DNA from: Zygaena filipendulae
Lineage: Eukaryota; Arthropoda; Insecta; Lepidoptera; Zygaenidae
Direction of reading: 5' to 3'
Length of the DNA: 64,000 bases
NCBI GenBank assembly: GCA_907165275.2
Contig: OU015669.1
Coordinates: 1,262,501-1,326,500, forward strand
Below, one piece after another: positions 32,436 through 44,000 of this stretch. The position numbers and the translations under genes were made by a program. The notes beneath the pieces were generated by a model. That model searched no databases. It was given only the letters and a program-made list of their open reading frames with translations, and was not told the origin of the DNA. Each line of letters starts with the position of its first letter. Within the stretch, counting starts at the first letter, position 1.

Positions 32436-35400
32436 CTGACAACAGAACATATACTTTTATTAGATTTCTTATTTCGCAGCTACATATTTTGTTCTTATTA
32501 ATAAATATGTAACAAAATTTTGCTAGTGTCATAAATGCCTAATGAGGCGTGGGCCGTGGCATCTTTGTTGCATTCTAAAAAATATTCGCAGACTGCTTGA
32601 CTGTGTCAAATGTGTGCTGTAAAATATATAATTTGATAACTAATTGTGCCCCCCGGTTCCATCCGCGTAAAATGCTTTTTTATAACAACTTCACTTTCCC
32701 GACGTCTGATTTATCCTACTAATATTATAAATGTGAAAGTGGATGTTTGTTACTCAATCACGCAAAAACGGCTGAACGGATTTGGATGAAATTTGGCATG
32801 CACAAAACCCAGGGTACTTTTTATCCCGGAATTCCCGCGGGAACTCCGAAATGACCGCGAGTGAAACCGCGGGGCACAGCTAGTACTAAATCAAACTAAG
32901 CTTAATCTATCTGTGAAAATCGCATGTTATATCAGAAAATTTTTAAACAGAACCAATGTTATTTACAGTATTTGACTCCTTTTAAGCCTATTTATCTTAT
33001 TTGGCGGATGAAGAGAAGCTCGTCAATCAGGCGGATGGGATGTATGGCTAAACGCTTTATGTAACGCTCCCTGTGGCGCGTGATTTCAATATCAACGAAG
33101 GGATCACCTTAATAGTCATGGATCTCTTTATTTGTAGAGAGGAGTGTTTGCTATGGCCCACAGCTGCAATGTATAGATATTGGTGCCGATGACTGCACAG
33201 TTTATGGTACTTTGGATCATCTGGGCCGAAGCGCCAGTTCCATGTCGGGCCGCGCTCACCTGGCCGTATATGTTCTCCTTGCTGACGATGTCGGTGCAGC
33301 GCGCGTGCACCACCCGCGGCGGCTCCAGCGTCTCCAGGCAGCGCCAGCGGATGGTCTTCAGCTGGCTGTTGTGCAGGAACTCGGGGTACGCCTTCTCCGT
33401 CACGTACAGCCGGAGCGCCCTGGGGACACGCCGCCAGGGAAACATAGCAGAGAGGGTAGGGGTAGTGTAGAACATATAGATGGGGCAAAATACTAACCAT
33501 TACCACGGCTGCCCTGCAGAAAAACATTGTAATTGCAGCGCAATAAACTTTACAGGATGAGCAAAAAACCGGAAATAGTTTTATTTAAAACAAACCTTTA
33601 TTATAGTTTAACGATTTTCTTAATTTTAATTTCTCTAAGACTAAAGCTTTTTTGATGGTTGTGAGTATGTAGCAAGGTCTGTTATGCGTGTTTTCACAAG
33701 GTAAAAATACAACTGATCATCATGAAATTTTCAAAAATCATCAAAAAAAAAATTCTTATCTCAGAATCCCGTAATTAATGCAGGAACCGTAGGGAACTGC
33801 TAGCATTAAATAAGAACTATCACAACAATTGGCTACCTACTTGACAATTTTTTTTTAGTCCGTCATGTAGATTAGTAGAAAATATTGGACACGTATTTTC
33901 TCTTTTTTTCGTAATCAAAAAATAACGGCTTTTGAGTTGAAATTTCGCGTGACGTCACAACTCGGTGCAGTTTGTATGAGGCTTATACTAAATTTTGACG
34001 TCACAAGTCCCCCAACCTAAACTTTAATGCGTTTTATCTATATTTATTTTTATTAATTTAAAAAACTAAAAAATACATATCAATTATTTTTTTATTTTCG
34101 TACTGACGGAAATTAGAATTAGCAATAATTATCCTGATTGTATACCTTTTATCATTATTCACCAAGCTCTCGTGCGCCTTGATGTAGATGTCCTGCGCCT
34201 TCACACAGAACTGCTTGGTGTCGAAGTCCTCGTCGAACGACTTCACCTTGCGTATGGCCATCATCGACTTGGACTTCTTCTCGAGCAGCTGCACCGCCTG
34301 CTTGGCGCGCGCCGCCGACGCCAGCGACGCCTTGCCGTCCCCCTCGGGGGGCACGTACGGCTCGAACACACCGCCTGCGGTGCAAACACCACCATTGGTC
34401 AGCTGGTCAATAAAACTACACTAATCTATACTTATAATAAAACTGTAGAGAGGTCAATTCTGATGAATGGTGATCGATACTGATACCAAAAATGCAATCA
34501 GGAAATTCTTTGATTAAAAAGTAGCCTAAGTTACTCCTTATAACATCAGCTATCTGCCAGTGAAAGTCCTGTTAAAATCGGTCCAGCTGTTTCAGAGATT
34601 ACCCGGAACAAACAGACAGACAGACAGAGAAAAAATTTTAAAATTGATTTTTTATGTCAGTAGGTACCATATTATGTATAACAGAAATTTTGAAATGTTA
34701 TAACTGAACATTATAGAAAAAAGACTGCATAATTAATTTTTAATATTTTATTATACTTTAGAAAATAGTTACATTTATGTAACTTGATCACCTTTTTGTC
34801 AATTTATGGGTTAAATTAGTATACTTAGGACCCGTCGAGTTTCAGTTTAATCACACAGTGCACAGTACTATCTGCTCTCATACTAAGCAGAACTTGTACC
34901 TACCATGGGTACCAGACAATTAATACAAGCATTATACATAAACACCTTTTTTATGTGATATTAGTGTTTCAAAGCTCACAGTGCTAAATCACAGCCCAGA
35001 AAATGAGATGCTTGATATGAAACATTTATTTATTTATTTATAGACTAGCAGCTATCGCTGATGCGCCTATATCTAGGCTTGTGTTATACAGTTCATTGCT
35101 TTTTGTTCTCTCGTTGATTAACTATATTTTATGCTTTACTGTTCAAATGTCTGTCCAGTCTATTTTTGAATTGATTAACTAACATGTTTCAAAATTTATT
35201 ATTATAAAGCATTACTAACCAGTAGCAGAAATATAAAAAGGCCGCTCTATCCAGTGCCGCGGTGGCAGCACCCCACGCTCCTTCATCTTCTGACGTATCT
35301 TTTCGCGGCTCATCTCATTAGAACCCTCATTCATATTAGGCAGATCCACCTTGAGATACTTTGCTTTGCGAAGCTTCTTAAATTTAGGGTCAAAATGCTT

Positions 35401-35463
35401 AGTAGTAGTGGTCCTGGTTGATTGTGTGAACACAATTGCTGGGACCAGACGCAATGAATTCAT
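32130..35463 (-). CDS. mRpL45: mRpL45: mitochondrial large-subunit ribosomal protein L45
   Basis: Component of the mitochondrial 39S subunit; the family shares a Tim44-like fold and sits near the peptide exit at the inner membrane. Four exons, read leftwards: 35463-35220, 34374-34146, 33419-33260, 32435-32130; phases fit exactly, 312 residues. The N-terminus [20 protein letters not shown] is basic and lacks acidic residues, as for a mitochondrial presequence. Family landmarks: [68 protein letters not shown] and [10 protein letters not shown]. The tail is Pro/Glu-rich and ends PPKQAIAAN. The ATG at 35463 is the first in frame. Convergent with loco, divergent from kra. Length is typical of the family. 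Confidence 0.95.
32714..32883 (+). mobile_element. Lep1-type Helitron, complete, in mRpL45 intron 3
   Basis: A|TCCTACTAATATTATAAATG to GGGGCACAGCTAG|T, 170 bases, near-identical to the copies at 54661 and 59945 (AACGGCTGAACGGATTTGGA). A young insertion. Confidence 0.9.
33260..33419 (-). CDS. mRpL45: mRpL45 exon 3
   Basis: Acceptor GTCCCCAG|; [20 protein letters not shown] to SKENIYGQ. Donor CAG|GTGAGC. Carries the conserved [13 protein letters not shown] block. Confidence 0.95.
33857..34111. mobile_element. MITE-A in mRpL45 intron 2
   Basis: AGTCCGTCATGTAGATTAGT to TACTGACGGA, with GCGTGACGTCACAACTCGG inside. Confidence 0.8.
34146..34374 (-). CDS. mRpL45: mRpL45 exon 2
   Basis: Acceptor CACCGCAG|; [18 protein letters not shown] to [11 protein letters not shown] plus a split Arg. 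Donor AG|GTATAC. MITE-A lies 34 bases beyond the donor. Confidence 0.93.
34426..34640 (+). repeat. Helitron-like repeat in mRpL45 intron 1
   Basis: CTTATAATAAAACTGTAGAG, GATGAATGGTGATCGATACT, then ACAGACAGACAG. The same opening recurs at 58345. The 3' CTAG is not seen, so the class is a guess. Confidence 0.45.
35220..35463 (-). CDS. mRpL45: mRpL45 exon 1
   Basis: ATG at 35463; presequence, [16 protein letters not shown], then [17 protein letters not shown]. Donor ACTG|GTTAGT. The frame stays open upstream of the ATG but has no other ATG. Confidence 0.93.
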
Positions 35464-35582
35464 CTTTAAGTAAATAAAATCATTTTTTACATTTAAGGAT
35501 AAACAATATTCTTTATGGTTGAAAGGTAGAGCGTCTGGAATTACAGGTAGGACTAATATAAAATCACTGGTGTGCTCACAGG

Positions 35583-35697
35583 TCACTTTGGGACAAAAGA
35601 ACTTCTCACGAAGATGAAACTACCAAGTGACCCATCCTGCAGAAATTGCAGTGTAGAAGTGGAAACAGTGGCGCATCTCCTCATCCACATTCATTTT
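35583..35697 (+). mobile_element. LINE fragment beside the mRpL45 start
   Basis: A + strand frame reads GHFGTKELLTKMKLPSDPSC, RNCSVEVETVAHLL: the CxxC...H part that follows RNase H in I/R1-type LINE proteins. About 38 codons, 120 bases from the mRpL45 ATG, so within its likely promoter or 5' UTR. Confidence 0.65.
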
Positions 35698-36070
35698 TAC
35701 TTAAAGCTCAATTAATGAGAGCTCTCAGAGTGTTGCATGTTTTTGTATAAAATATAATTTCAATATATGGTCAGACAAGTAGACGCGGAGGGGCTACTAC
35801 AATATCAACAGTACCAAGTATCATTAGTAATAAAACTTAAAGCAATATGATGGTATTGCTTGTTTACCTTAAAAATTATTGAGCCAGCCATTATTATGGT
35901 TGTTCATAAATTTAATACGAACTACGAAAGTAGGTATTTATATTTTATAATATTCAGTTGGTGTGATAGAATCTTTAAAATTTGCTTCACAAAAAGTAAT
36001 TCATAAATTATATTCTTTTCGAAAATATTTAATTAAATAACCTCCAAATTGCGGATTATTTGCCTGTTTT

Positions 36071-36860
36071 CACAAACTACTTAGAGATACTACCGCCTGT
36101 TTTGTTAAAATTACTCCTTTTGGAAAAGGCAAAGGAATCTGAGTCAATACAGCCAATTCAGTTGTATTTTTCTTCTTCTTCTTCTTCTTCTTTAATAATG
36201 GCGTCTATAATGATAATTTGCCGATGACAATGTTTCTTAACAATAAAAATCTCCTCATCTACTTCTTCAATTATGGCGAAACGCCAATGACAATGTTAAA
36301 TTGTTCCCCAAGTTAAAACATGGCTCTCTTGAAAGCCAGTTTCCTGCTCAGGGTCCAAAATAGATGCTGAAAAGTGACTGAAATAACGAAGACAACGTGA
36401 CACGCGTGTTTTCGGCACGGCTTTCACTCGTCAACAACCCTTCTGAAGTTTTTTACATCGAAATGCATCTCACCAATGCAGTTCGATGCTTTAGCGGAAC
36501 TTTTAGTAGCAACTCTTCACAAAAAATACGTACCTACATTGGCAGAATTAAATGCGATAAATCGCGATAGATTGCCATAATTGAAGAAGAAGAAGAAGAA
36601 TCCTTACTAATAATATAGAAAGTGAGTTTGTTTGTTTGCTTGTTTATTTGTTTGTTTGTTACCCTTTCACGCCTTAACGGGTCAACCGATCGTCCTGAAA
36701 TTTTGCATATACGTTGTCAATATTGTACAGGACATACTTACTTTTCATCCTGGAATTCCTGCAGGAACTCTGAAACTAACGTGGGTGAAACCGCGGGGAA
36801 CAGCTAGTTTTTTGATGAAAGATTTGACAAACAAAATCACAAACTACTTAGAGATACTAC
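36071..36860. repeat. Foldback-like repeat with 23-bp direct repeats
   Basis: The exact string CACAAACTACTTAGAGATAC plus TAC occurs at both borders (36071 and near 36837). Inside, (TTC)n AATAATGGCG faces GCCATAATT(GAA)n. A block resembling 31273 and 50410 is included, plus the Helitron of the next entry. Confidence 0.6.
36601..36807 (+). mobile_element. Lep1-type Helitron, complete
   Basis: A|TCCTTACTAATAATATAGAA, TTTGTTTGTTACCCTTTCAC, AACGGGTCAACCGATCGTCC, then hairpin and GGGGAACAGCTAG|T. Inserted right after (GAA)n, in the mRpL45-kra intergenic region. Confidence 0.88.
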
Positions 36861-37640
36861 AACAAAATTAAGTAACAATATAACAAAACCAAATGAGATA
36901 TTTTATAACGTTTCTTCTTTATATCTTCGCCTAGCAACAACCAAAAAATTATTAACATTTTTTATAGTTTTTACTTTGTTCTTTGTTTGTAAAACTTTAT
37001 ATGGGTCCTGTGCCTGAATTAAACGATTTTATTACTATTATAGTGGCGTAAAAGAATACTCTAGAGCAACATAAAATTTAAAACTATAAAATTGTCTATG
37101 TCAATTTATGGTGTTTTGTTTTTTCTGCCGAGGTTTGAGTCAAATACTATCCATTCAAAATACTTCCTTTTTAACCAGTATTGAAAAATTACTGAAATTT
37201 ATTGTGCTGTCATTTTTAAATATAATTTTTTATTTTGCAATTAAGTTTAAGGATATTTATTGATTCTTATAAAATTCTTATTATATAACAAGAAGACATT
37301 TTTGTCGTATTTCAAGCATTTTAAGCATATTTCAGTGTTATTCTAACGAATATTAATCCGCTTATCATAAATAATATATCATCGCTTTTGTCGGAAACAT
37401 AATTTCAATCAATAAAACGGGAAGACTCGTCAAACATATTTGAATTGATATCTAAAACCCGCGACAACCGGATATCCGTCAACTCCATACACGTTGTCTT
37501 TAGCTTTCTAGAGAACAGAAATTGTCGCAGCGTTTCTTTCTTTTGAACAGGCGCAGTCCCAGCGATCGAGCAAAAGGAGTAAGGGGCTCCAACATAATAA
37601 CCTGTCACTACGTAAGTACAGTACGAGTTTAGGAATCGAG

Positions 37641-37943
37641 TAGTTTTATTGCTTGTCTTTGTTCGATACGGCTATATTATCGCTGAGTCATACATAACTA
37701 CTTGTGGGGTGCGCCATCGGTGTCCCCGATTTGGTTTTTAGCTGTTTCGTTCCTGCCGCGGTAAGTGGAGCACGGTAAGGCGCCGCCATGAGTCTCGGGG
37801 CGAAGCCTCGGCTCGTCCGCGGCGCCCGATCGCATGGCGACGCGAGGCCGATGACCCCTCCGTTGTAACGGGCCTACTATCACATAAGTTATCTTTGTGA
37901 AACATTCGCAACGTATTAATTTGCCACGTGTTTATTGTTTCAG
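37641..37943 (+). promoter_or_regulatory. kra: kra 5' region with candidate UTR intron
   Basis: The coding exon is preceded by a good acceptor (TTTATTGTTTCAG| at 37943), so a noncoding first exon must lie upstream. GCCGCG|GTAAGT at 37761 is a fitting donor, giving a 183-base intron; TAC|GTAAGT at 37613 is another. GC-rich sequence at 37700-37870 may be promoter-proximal or a repeat. Confidence 0.4.
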
Positions 37944-37954
37944 CAAACTATTGT

Positions 37955-38015
37955 ATGAGTCAGAAGGTAGAAAAACCAATATTATCGGGTCAAAGGATCA
38001 AGACCAGAAAAAGAG
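37955..38015 (+). CDS. kra: kra coding exon 1
   Basis: ATG at 37955, MSQKVEKPILSGQRIKTRKR plus one base; donor G|GTGAGT-like (GAG|GTGAG). Too short for an open-frame scan but identical in pattern to other kra starts. Confidence 0.95.
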
Positions 38016-41000
38016 GTGAGTTTTTACACCATCCATGTAAGAATTGATGCCCTTTTCTAATCTAGAATAGTATGTTCTGAATGTTAATCCAATTGTCACT
38101 ACATTGACCATGAAATATCTGCATGACAAAACCTACTTATGTTTTCCTTGTATATTAGTGGGCTGAGTAAACACTAAACATGATGAATTCAACTATTAAC
38201 TCTCTATCTGGTTTGTCACATGATTTTCAATTTTCATAGTTTTATAACCTAGAAAACTACTTGTGCATCATTAGGGTGTTTTGGAGCTTTTGAAGAGACT
38301 GTAGAGATTTGAAAGACCGGGTGTAAAATTTTGTTAGATTACATTAGTCAGAAGCGATGAACAATCACTTATCAAACACAAACCATTAAAAAGTTAGTAA
38401 TTCATAAAAACTAATTACAGGTAACTTTGACTTCATTTGAGTCACGGAAACGATTGCTACAATTGCTACAACAAAAGTACTAATCATTGAAGTTCAAATC
38501 ACCATATTAAATACCTACATAATAATGCACAATAAGATTTATGAACAAACAAAAAGTAAAACATTATTCATAAAGTAGTATGGTCAGACACATTTTCTTA
38601 AGTATTCTTTGTCTTATGTATCACAAAAATGTCAAAATAAAGGTGAAATTCCACAGATTAATAATTTGCCAATTCCAATTTGTGGTTTAATGATTCCACG
38701 TTACTACTAATTGCACATTTTGAAAAGTCACACCAGAGAGTTGATTAGCCATTACTTCTAAGTGTGAGTTAAGTGAAATAATTAAAAACCTCGGAATGGG
38801 CTACCAAAAGTCTTGGCACCTAACCTCAACCACTTCAGATAGGATAAATATTTTTTTTTTTTTTTGTAATCTTTATTGAGAGGGGTTTCTTCATAATTGA
38901 AGATGTCACCCCTATATAAAAATAAACACTTATACAATCTATAGTAGGTAACAATCTATGGCATTAATACTAATTTAAATTAACAATTTGCTTTTTTTAT
39001 GATATTAATTACCATTCGGTACACCTGCTTGGCCGCCTCTGAATTTGGTTCGGAAAGGATAACGTTAAAATCTGCAACATTATTTGAAATTTTGAATTTT
39101 GACCATATACTTTGCCTCTCGGTTCGACCTCGAACGCATTCCCTTAAAATATGATATGTGTCTTCCACCACATGGCACACTTCACAATTTGGTGAATTTG
39201 TAATACCCATCATAAACTTGAACTTGTTAAGCGGAATATGTCCAGTTCGAAGTCTTAGCGCCATGACAATATCTTGTCTTGTAAGGTTAACGCTATCAAA
39301 CCAAGGAGCGCGGCCACGAGGCAATGTGTGCTGAATGGTTTTGTACCAAATACCTTTGGATAACGACCTCTCGTCAAAGTATTCTGACCACATATTACGG
39401 CAATCTTCTCTAACCCACCAAATCACATCAGAGACCCAAGGTAGACAGTTGAATGTTTCTCCACAATCCAGTGCGTCCCTTGCTAGTTTGTCAACTTCTT
39501 CATTACCCTCGATACCAATGTGAGAGGGCACCCACTGGAAGCAGACTCTTTTACCTATTTCTCTAAACTGTCTTATCGATTTTAGGATAGAATAAGCTAT
39601 TGGAATTCCTTGATATGCGTCGGTACATCGAGAAAGGTGTTGTAATGCACTTTTGGAGTCACAATTAAAAGATAAAATAATGGATACAGGCACTGCTTCA
39701 GATGCAACTGCAAATAAATAAATAATTAAATTTATTTTGATTTTTTTGTCTTGTTCTTGTGGTATAAGGCAGCCAAGTATGACGTATTAGCCATTAGCCG
39801 GTTAGTAGACTACATTTATAGAAGAATACTTGTATAGAATAAAACTGAAAATAATTTACTAGGGATCTATCTATATGTTTTTAATTTACTTCATAAAAAC
39901 TAGATTGCTCACTTCAATATATCATTACCAATACAAATATAAAATGTACTTATGTAAATGCTTATAGGTGGGTATAGATTGGCAGTTAACCCAGATTAAA
40001 CCCAGTTGCAACCGGTTTGATGGTCCATCTATACTTATAGGGTTTGTTCTTGTTTGAAATAATTATGGAAAACCAGCTGTGCCTCGCGGTTTCACCCGCG
40101 GTAATTTAGGAGTTCCCGCGGGAGTTCCGTGATAAAAAGTACCCTATGTCCTTCTCTGTATCCCTGACAACGTGCATGCCAAATTTCATCCAAATCCGCT
40201 CAGCCGTTTTTGCGTGATTGAGTACCTAACAAACATCCACACTTTCACATTTATAATATTAAGTAGGATTAGCTATCCATTCTGTATAAGGTGGCTGAAG
40301 TAGGTTTTTGTCCTTGTCTTCCACGGTGCATGCATACACTAATTCAAATAACTATTTTGAGCTTCTCTCCAATCACCCTATAACATTGGTACTAAAAGAT
40401 TGGAAGTGAATGATTGATATTCACAGAAATTTTATACCGTCGAAATTAATACCTTTAAGTACCGGGAATCAATTTAGTGACCCAACTCAAGAACCAGGAA
40501 TTCCCGGTATTTTCGGGACCGGGATTTCCTGGTTCTAAACCCTAGTAGGTACTAAAAAGCCAGAAATCTTCAAAATGGCGCCAAAATCCATCAAAGTAAA
40601 TATTAGCTAAAAATATATTTTTGTAGATTAGCAGTTTTCACTGATGCTTCTAAATCTACACTTGTGTTATTTCAGTTTATTATTAGATATTGATTTTGTT
40701 CTTACTGTTAATTACCGGTAATTTTATCTTATAATATTTCATTTAGAAATAAATCTTACAATTAGTAAAATTAATTATTTACTTTTTTGATACGAGTAAT
40801 ACATTTTCTGCATAATATTTTAAACTTGCCAATTTCGGTTTCAACAAAGGTAGAAACCGAAATCGCCAAACCATGCGCTTTTGTTTGTTTCCAATACAAC
40901 AATAACTTTCTTTTCAATACAAACGGTGTTGCAGCTGCCATTTTGTGCACCCTGAGCAAACATGCTGTTTCTCCTTGGCACTGCATGTTGCTGTTGTTGG

Positions 41001-44000
41001 AGAGCAAATCTCACCATACCCTTTTTTTTACCATATTTTACATATTATTTATTAGCTGTGCCCCGCGGTTTCACCCGCGGAAATTTCGGAGTTCCCGCGG
41101 TATTTCAGGATAAAAGTACCCTATCCTTATCTGGCAACACGTATGCAAAATTTGATGGTTATCGGTTTAGCCATCAAGGCGTGAAAGCGTAACAGACAGA
41201 CAGACAGAGTTACTTTCGCATTTATAAAATAGTATAGTATACATATAGTAGGGATTATCCAACAAATAATAATAATAATCGTTTTGTTTTTATACAAAAC
41301 TAGTTGATCCTCCGCGATTTCGTCCGCGTTAATTTCGGAGTTCCCGTGGGGATTCCGGAGAAAAGGTACCCTATGTGACTCAGGGATACAGTGAAAGAAA
41401 TTTTAGAGTCGATTTTTTAGGTCCAGAGATTGCATTGCCCTTTACATTATAAAGATCTTTGAATAAATTGTTTTTTTTTTTCCTTAATGACGTCATCTTT
41501 CACGACTACACGCGCCTTAAAAGGATATAAAGTTTTCGTTTTCGTATGTACCTATTGTATGTCATTATTTTGTTATCAACAAACCTGTTGATATTGAAGT
41601 AGGTCTCTGTTTAGTGATCAGTCCTCGCTGACATTGAGTCGACTCACGCTATAGACGTCACGGCGAGTGATAGCAACGCGAGTCGCCACACATTATATTT
41701 GTGACACTGAAGCTTCGCTTGCAAGTCAAGTGTAAATATTTTAGCAGCTACAATTGCGAGATAATAACTGCCATCTTTGTTATGCTACTGCTCCACCTGC
41801 GTGTTAACGCGTAAATTAGTGCGCTAAATAAGGCATTACGTAGATGTGGCCAAAATTTTAACGCGTTAACGGATTACTAATGACGTTAAGCGTTAAGCGA
41901 TAGCTCGGGTGTCGGTTTTTTAGACACATCAAAGGGTTTTAGCGCGTTATTTAGCGCACTAAGCGGTGTTGGCTACATTAACGCCTTCTCATTCTGCGTG
42001 GCGCACGCGCGGAATAAGACCGTATTTACTTTGTTTTGGCGGGAACAATAAAAATACGACATTGGATTGGTCTAAAATTACAGCTGCTTCTACCGGCATT
42101 GCAAAAAAAAACAGCTGTTTAAAGCTTCGACCGCCATTTTGTGTTAACGCGTTATTTCACTAGAAATTAACGCTTATCGGCATGTTGCAAACTAAATGTA
42201 GCCAACACGTATTTCAATTGGACATTAACATCAACGTTAACGTTAACGCAGGTGGAGCAGTAGCATTAGAATTATGGATCATACTAACTGTTCCCCGCGG
42301 TTTCACATGCGTTTATTTCGTTCCACAGCTAAACAGTTAAACTGATCATCATGAAATTTTGCATACACGTTGTCAGGGGGTACAGAGAAGGACTTGTACT
42401 TTTTATTCCGGAGTTCCCGCGGAATCTTCGAAATAATTGCAGGTGAAATCGCGGGAAACATCTAGTTAACTAATAAATGTGCAGTCTTCTTTTCTTCCCC
42501 AAGGGAGATACCATGTAGCCTGGTCGTAGAAACCACAATATTTTTTGTGACCTTGCTGGTTATGTTTAAGTAGTTTCGTGCCAATCCACTAATTCCTTCC
42601 GAATTCAAGCGTCCAGACCCTATTTCGTGTCGCTTTCAAAAAGTCTTTTCAGTTTTCCCATTCTGTTTTTTTTTTTAACTAAACAGAACGCACATCTCCG
42701 CTTTGTACGCAGATGAGAAAGAGAAGTATGACCCAAACGGGTTCCGCGACGCGCTGGTGCAGGGGCTGGAGCGCGCGGGCGGCGACCTGGACGCCGCGTA
42801 CAAGTACCTAGACTCGGCCGGCTCCAAGCTCGACTACCGGCGCTATGGCGAGGTTATCTTCGACGTGCTCATCGCCGGCGGCCTGCTGCGTGAGTACACA
42901 CGACGTTTTGGATCCTAATTTGACCAAGAGAGGGTGGGCATTTTATTATGGGCTTTGCATTTTATTTATTTTATGTTTCTTTTATAAAGTACATAGGTAT
43001 TTGCTCTCCACTTATTAATTGAGTTACAACACATTTTAATACGAAATGTAAAAATACTTGTCATAATAGAAAAAAAGCTTGTACTATGACAGACAGACCT
43101 GCAACACAGGTCTATATGCATTTATCATTATTGCAACGAAATGTTACAGACAAAATATGGATATTATAGAAATATATTTTTACCGTATTTGATCACACGA
43201 TCTCTCAATGATCTTCGTATAAATTAATTAAAATGATGAAAAAACTGGCTAGAGTCCTGAACTTCCAAATGTTGAGAAAACCAATCTCGTTCAATTTTTT
43301 ATCTGACAAAAAACCTATGAAATCTAAACATTTATTGAACTTCAATATATAATATGATAATAATGAATTCGTTTGCCTGTCCGCCAGTGCCTGGCGGGTC
43401 GGTGTCGATGGATGGGGAATCACCCAAGACCAACACATGCATCTTCTCGGCCAACGAAGACATGGATACAATGAGGAACTTCGAACAGGTAAGTTTTCTT
43501 CAATAATTGCCTCAGGTAGCTCAATTCCTATTAAAGCTGTGTATGGATCAGAACTCAATTCCTATTAAAGCTGTGTAGGGATCAGAACGTTCACCTGTAA
43601 TTTTATTAAGTTACAATATGTTTTGTTTTGTGTATAATATCTGTGGGCTGAATAAATATGTATATAAATATAATTTCTTTAAACAAAAAAAGAGCAATTC
43701 ATATTGCTTCAGCAAAGACATATTGTATGTACTATTTAAAAGACTCTAATATTCATGAAACTGCATGCTGCTGCTGCATGCTGCTGCATAATTTGCAATG
43801 TCAGTATAAAATTTATGTATTGAGTCGTCAGTAAATATCCTTTTTTTATATATCTATTTGACCCGTTAATTTGTTGTGTGATAGGTAATAGAAACAGCTG
43901 TGCGTTGTGATCACTTATAGGTGTATCTATTTGTTCGGCAGTGACGGTATGATCCTTACAAGCAACTATCCCACAGTCCAAAGAACTCCTACACTGTGAT

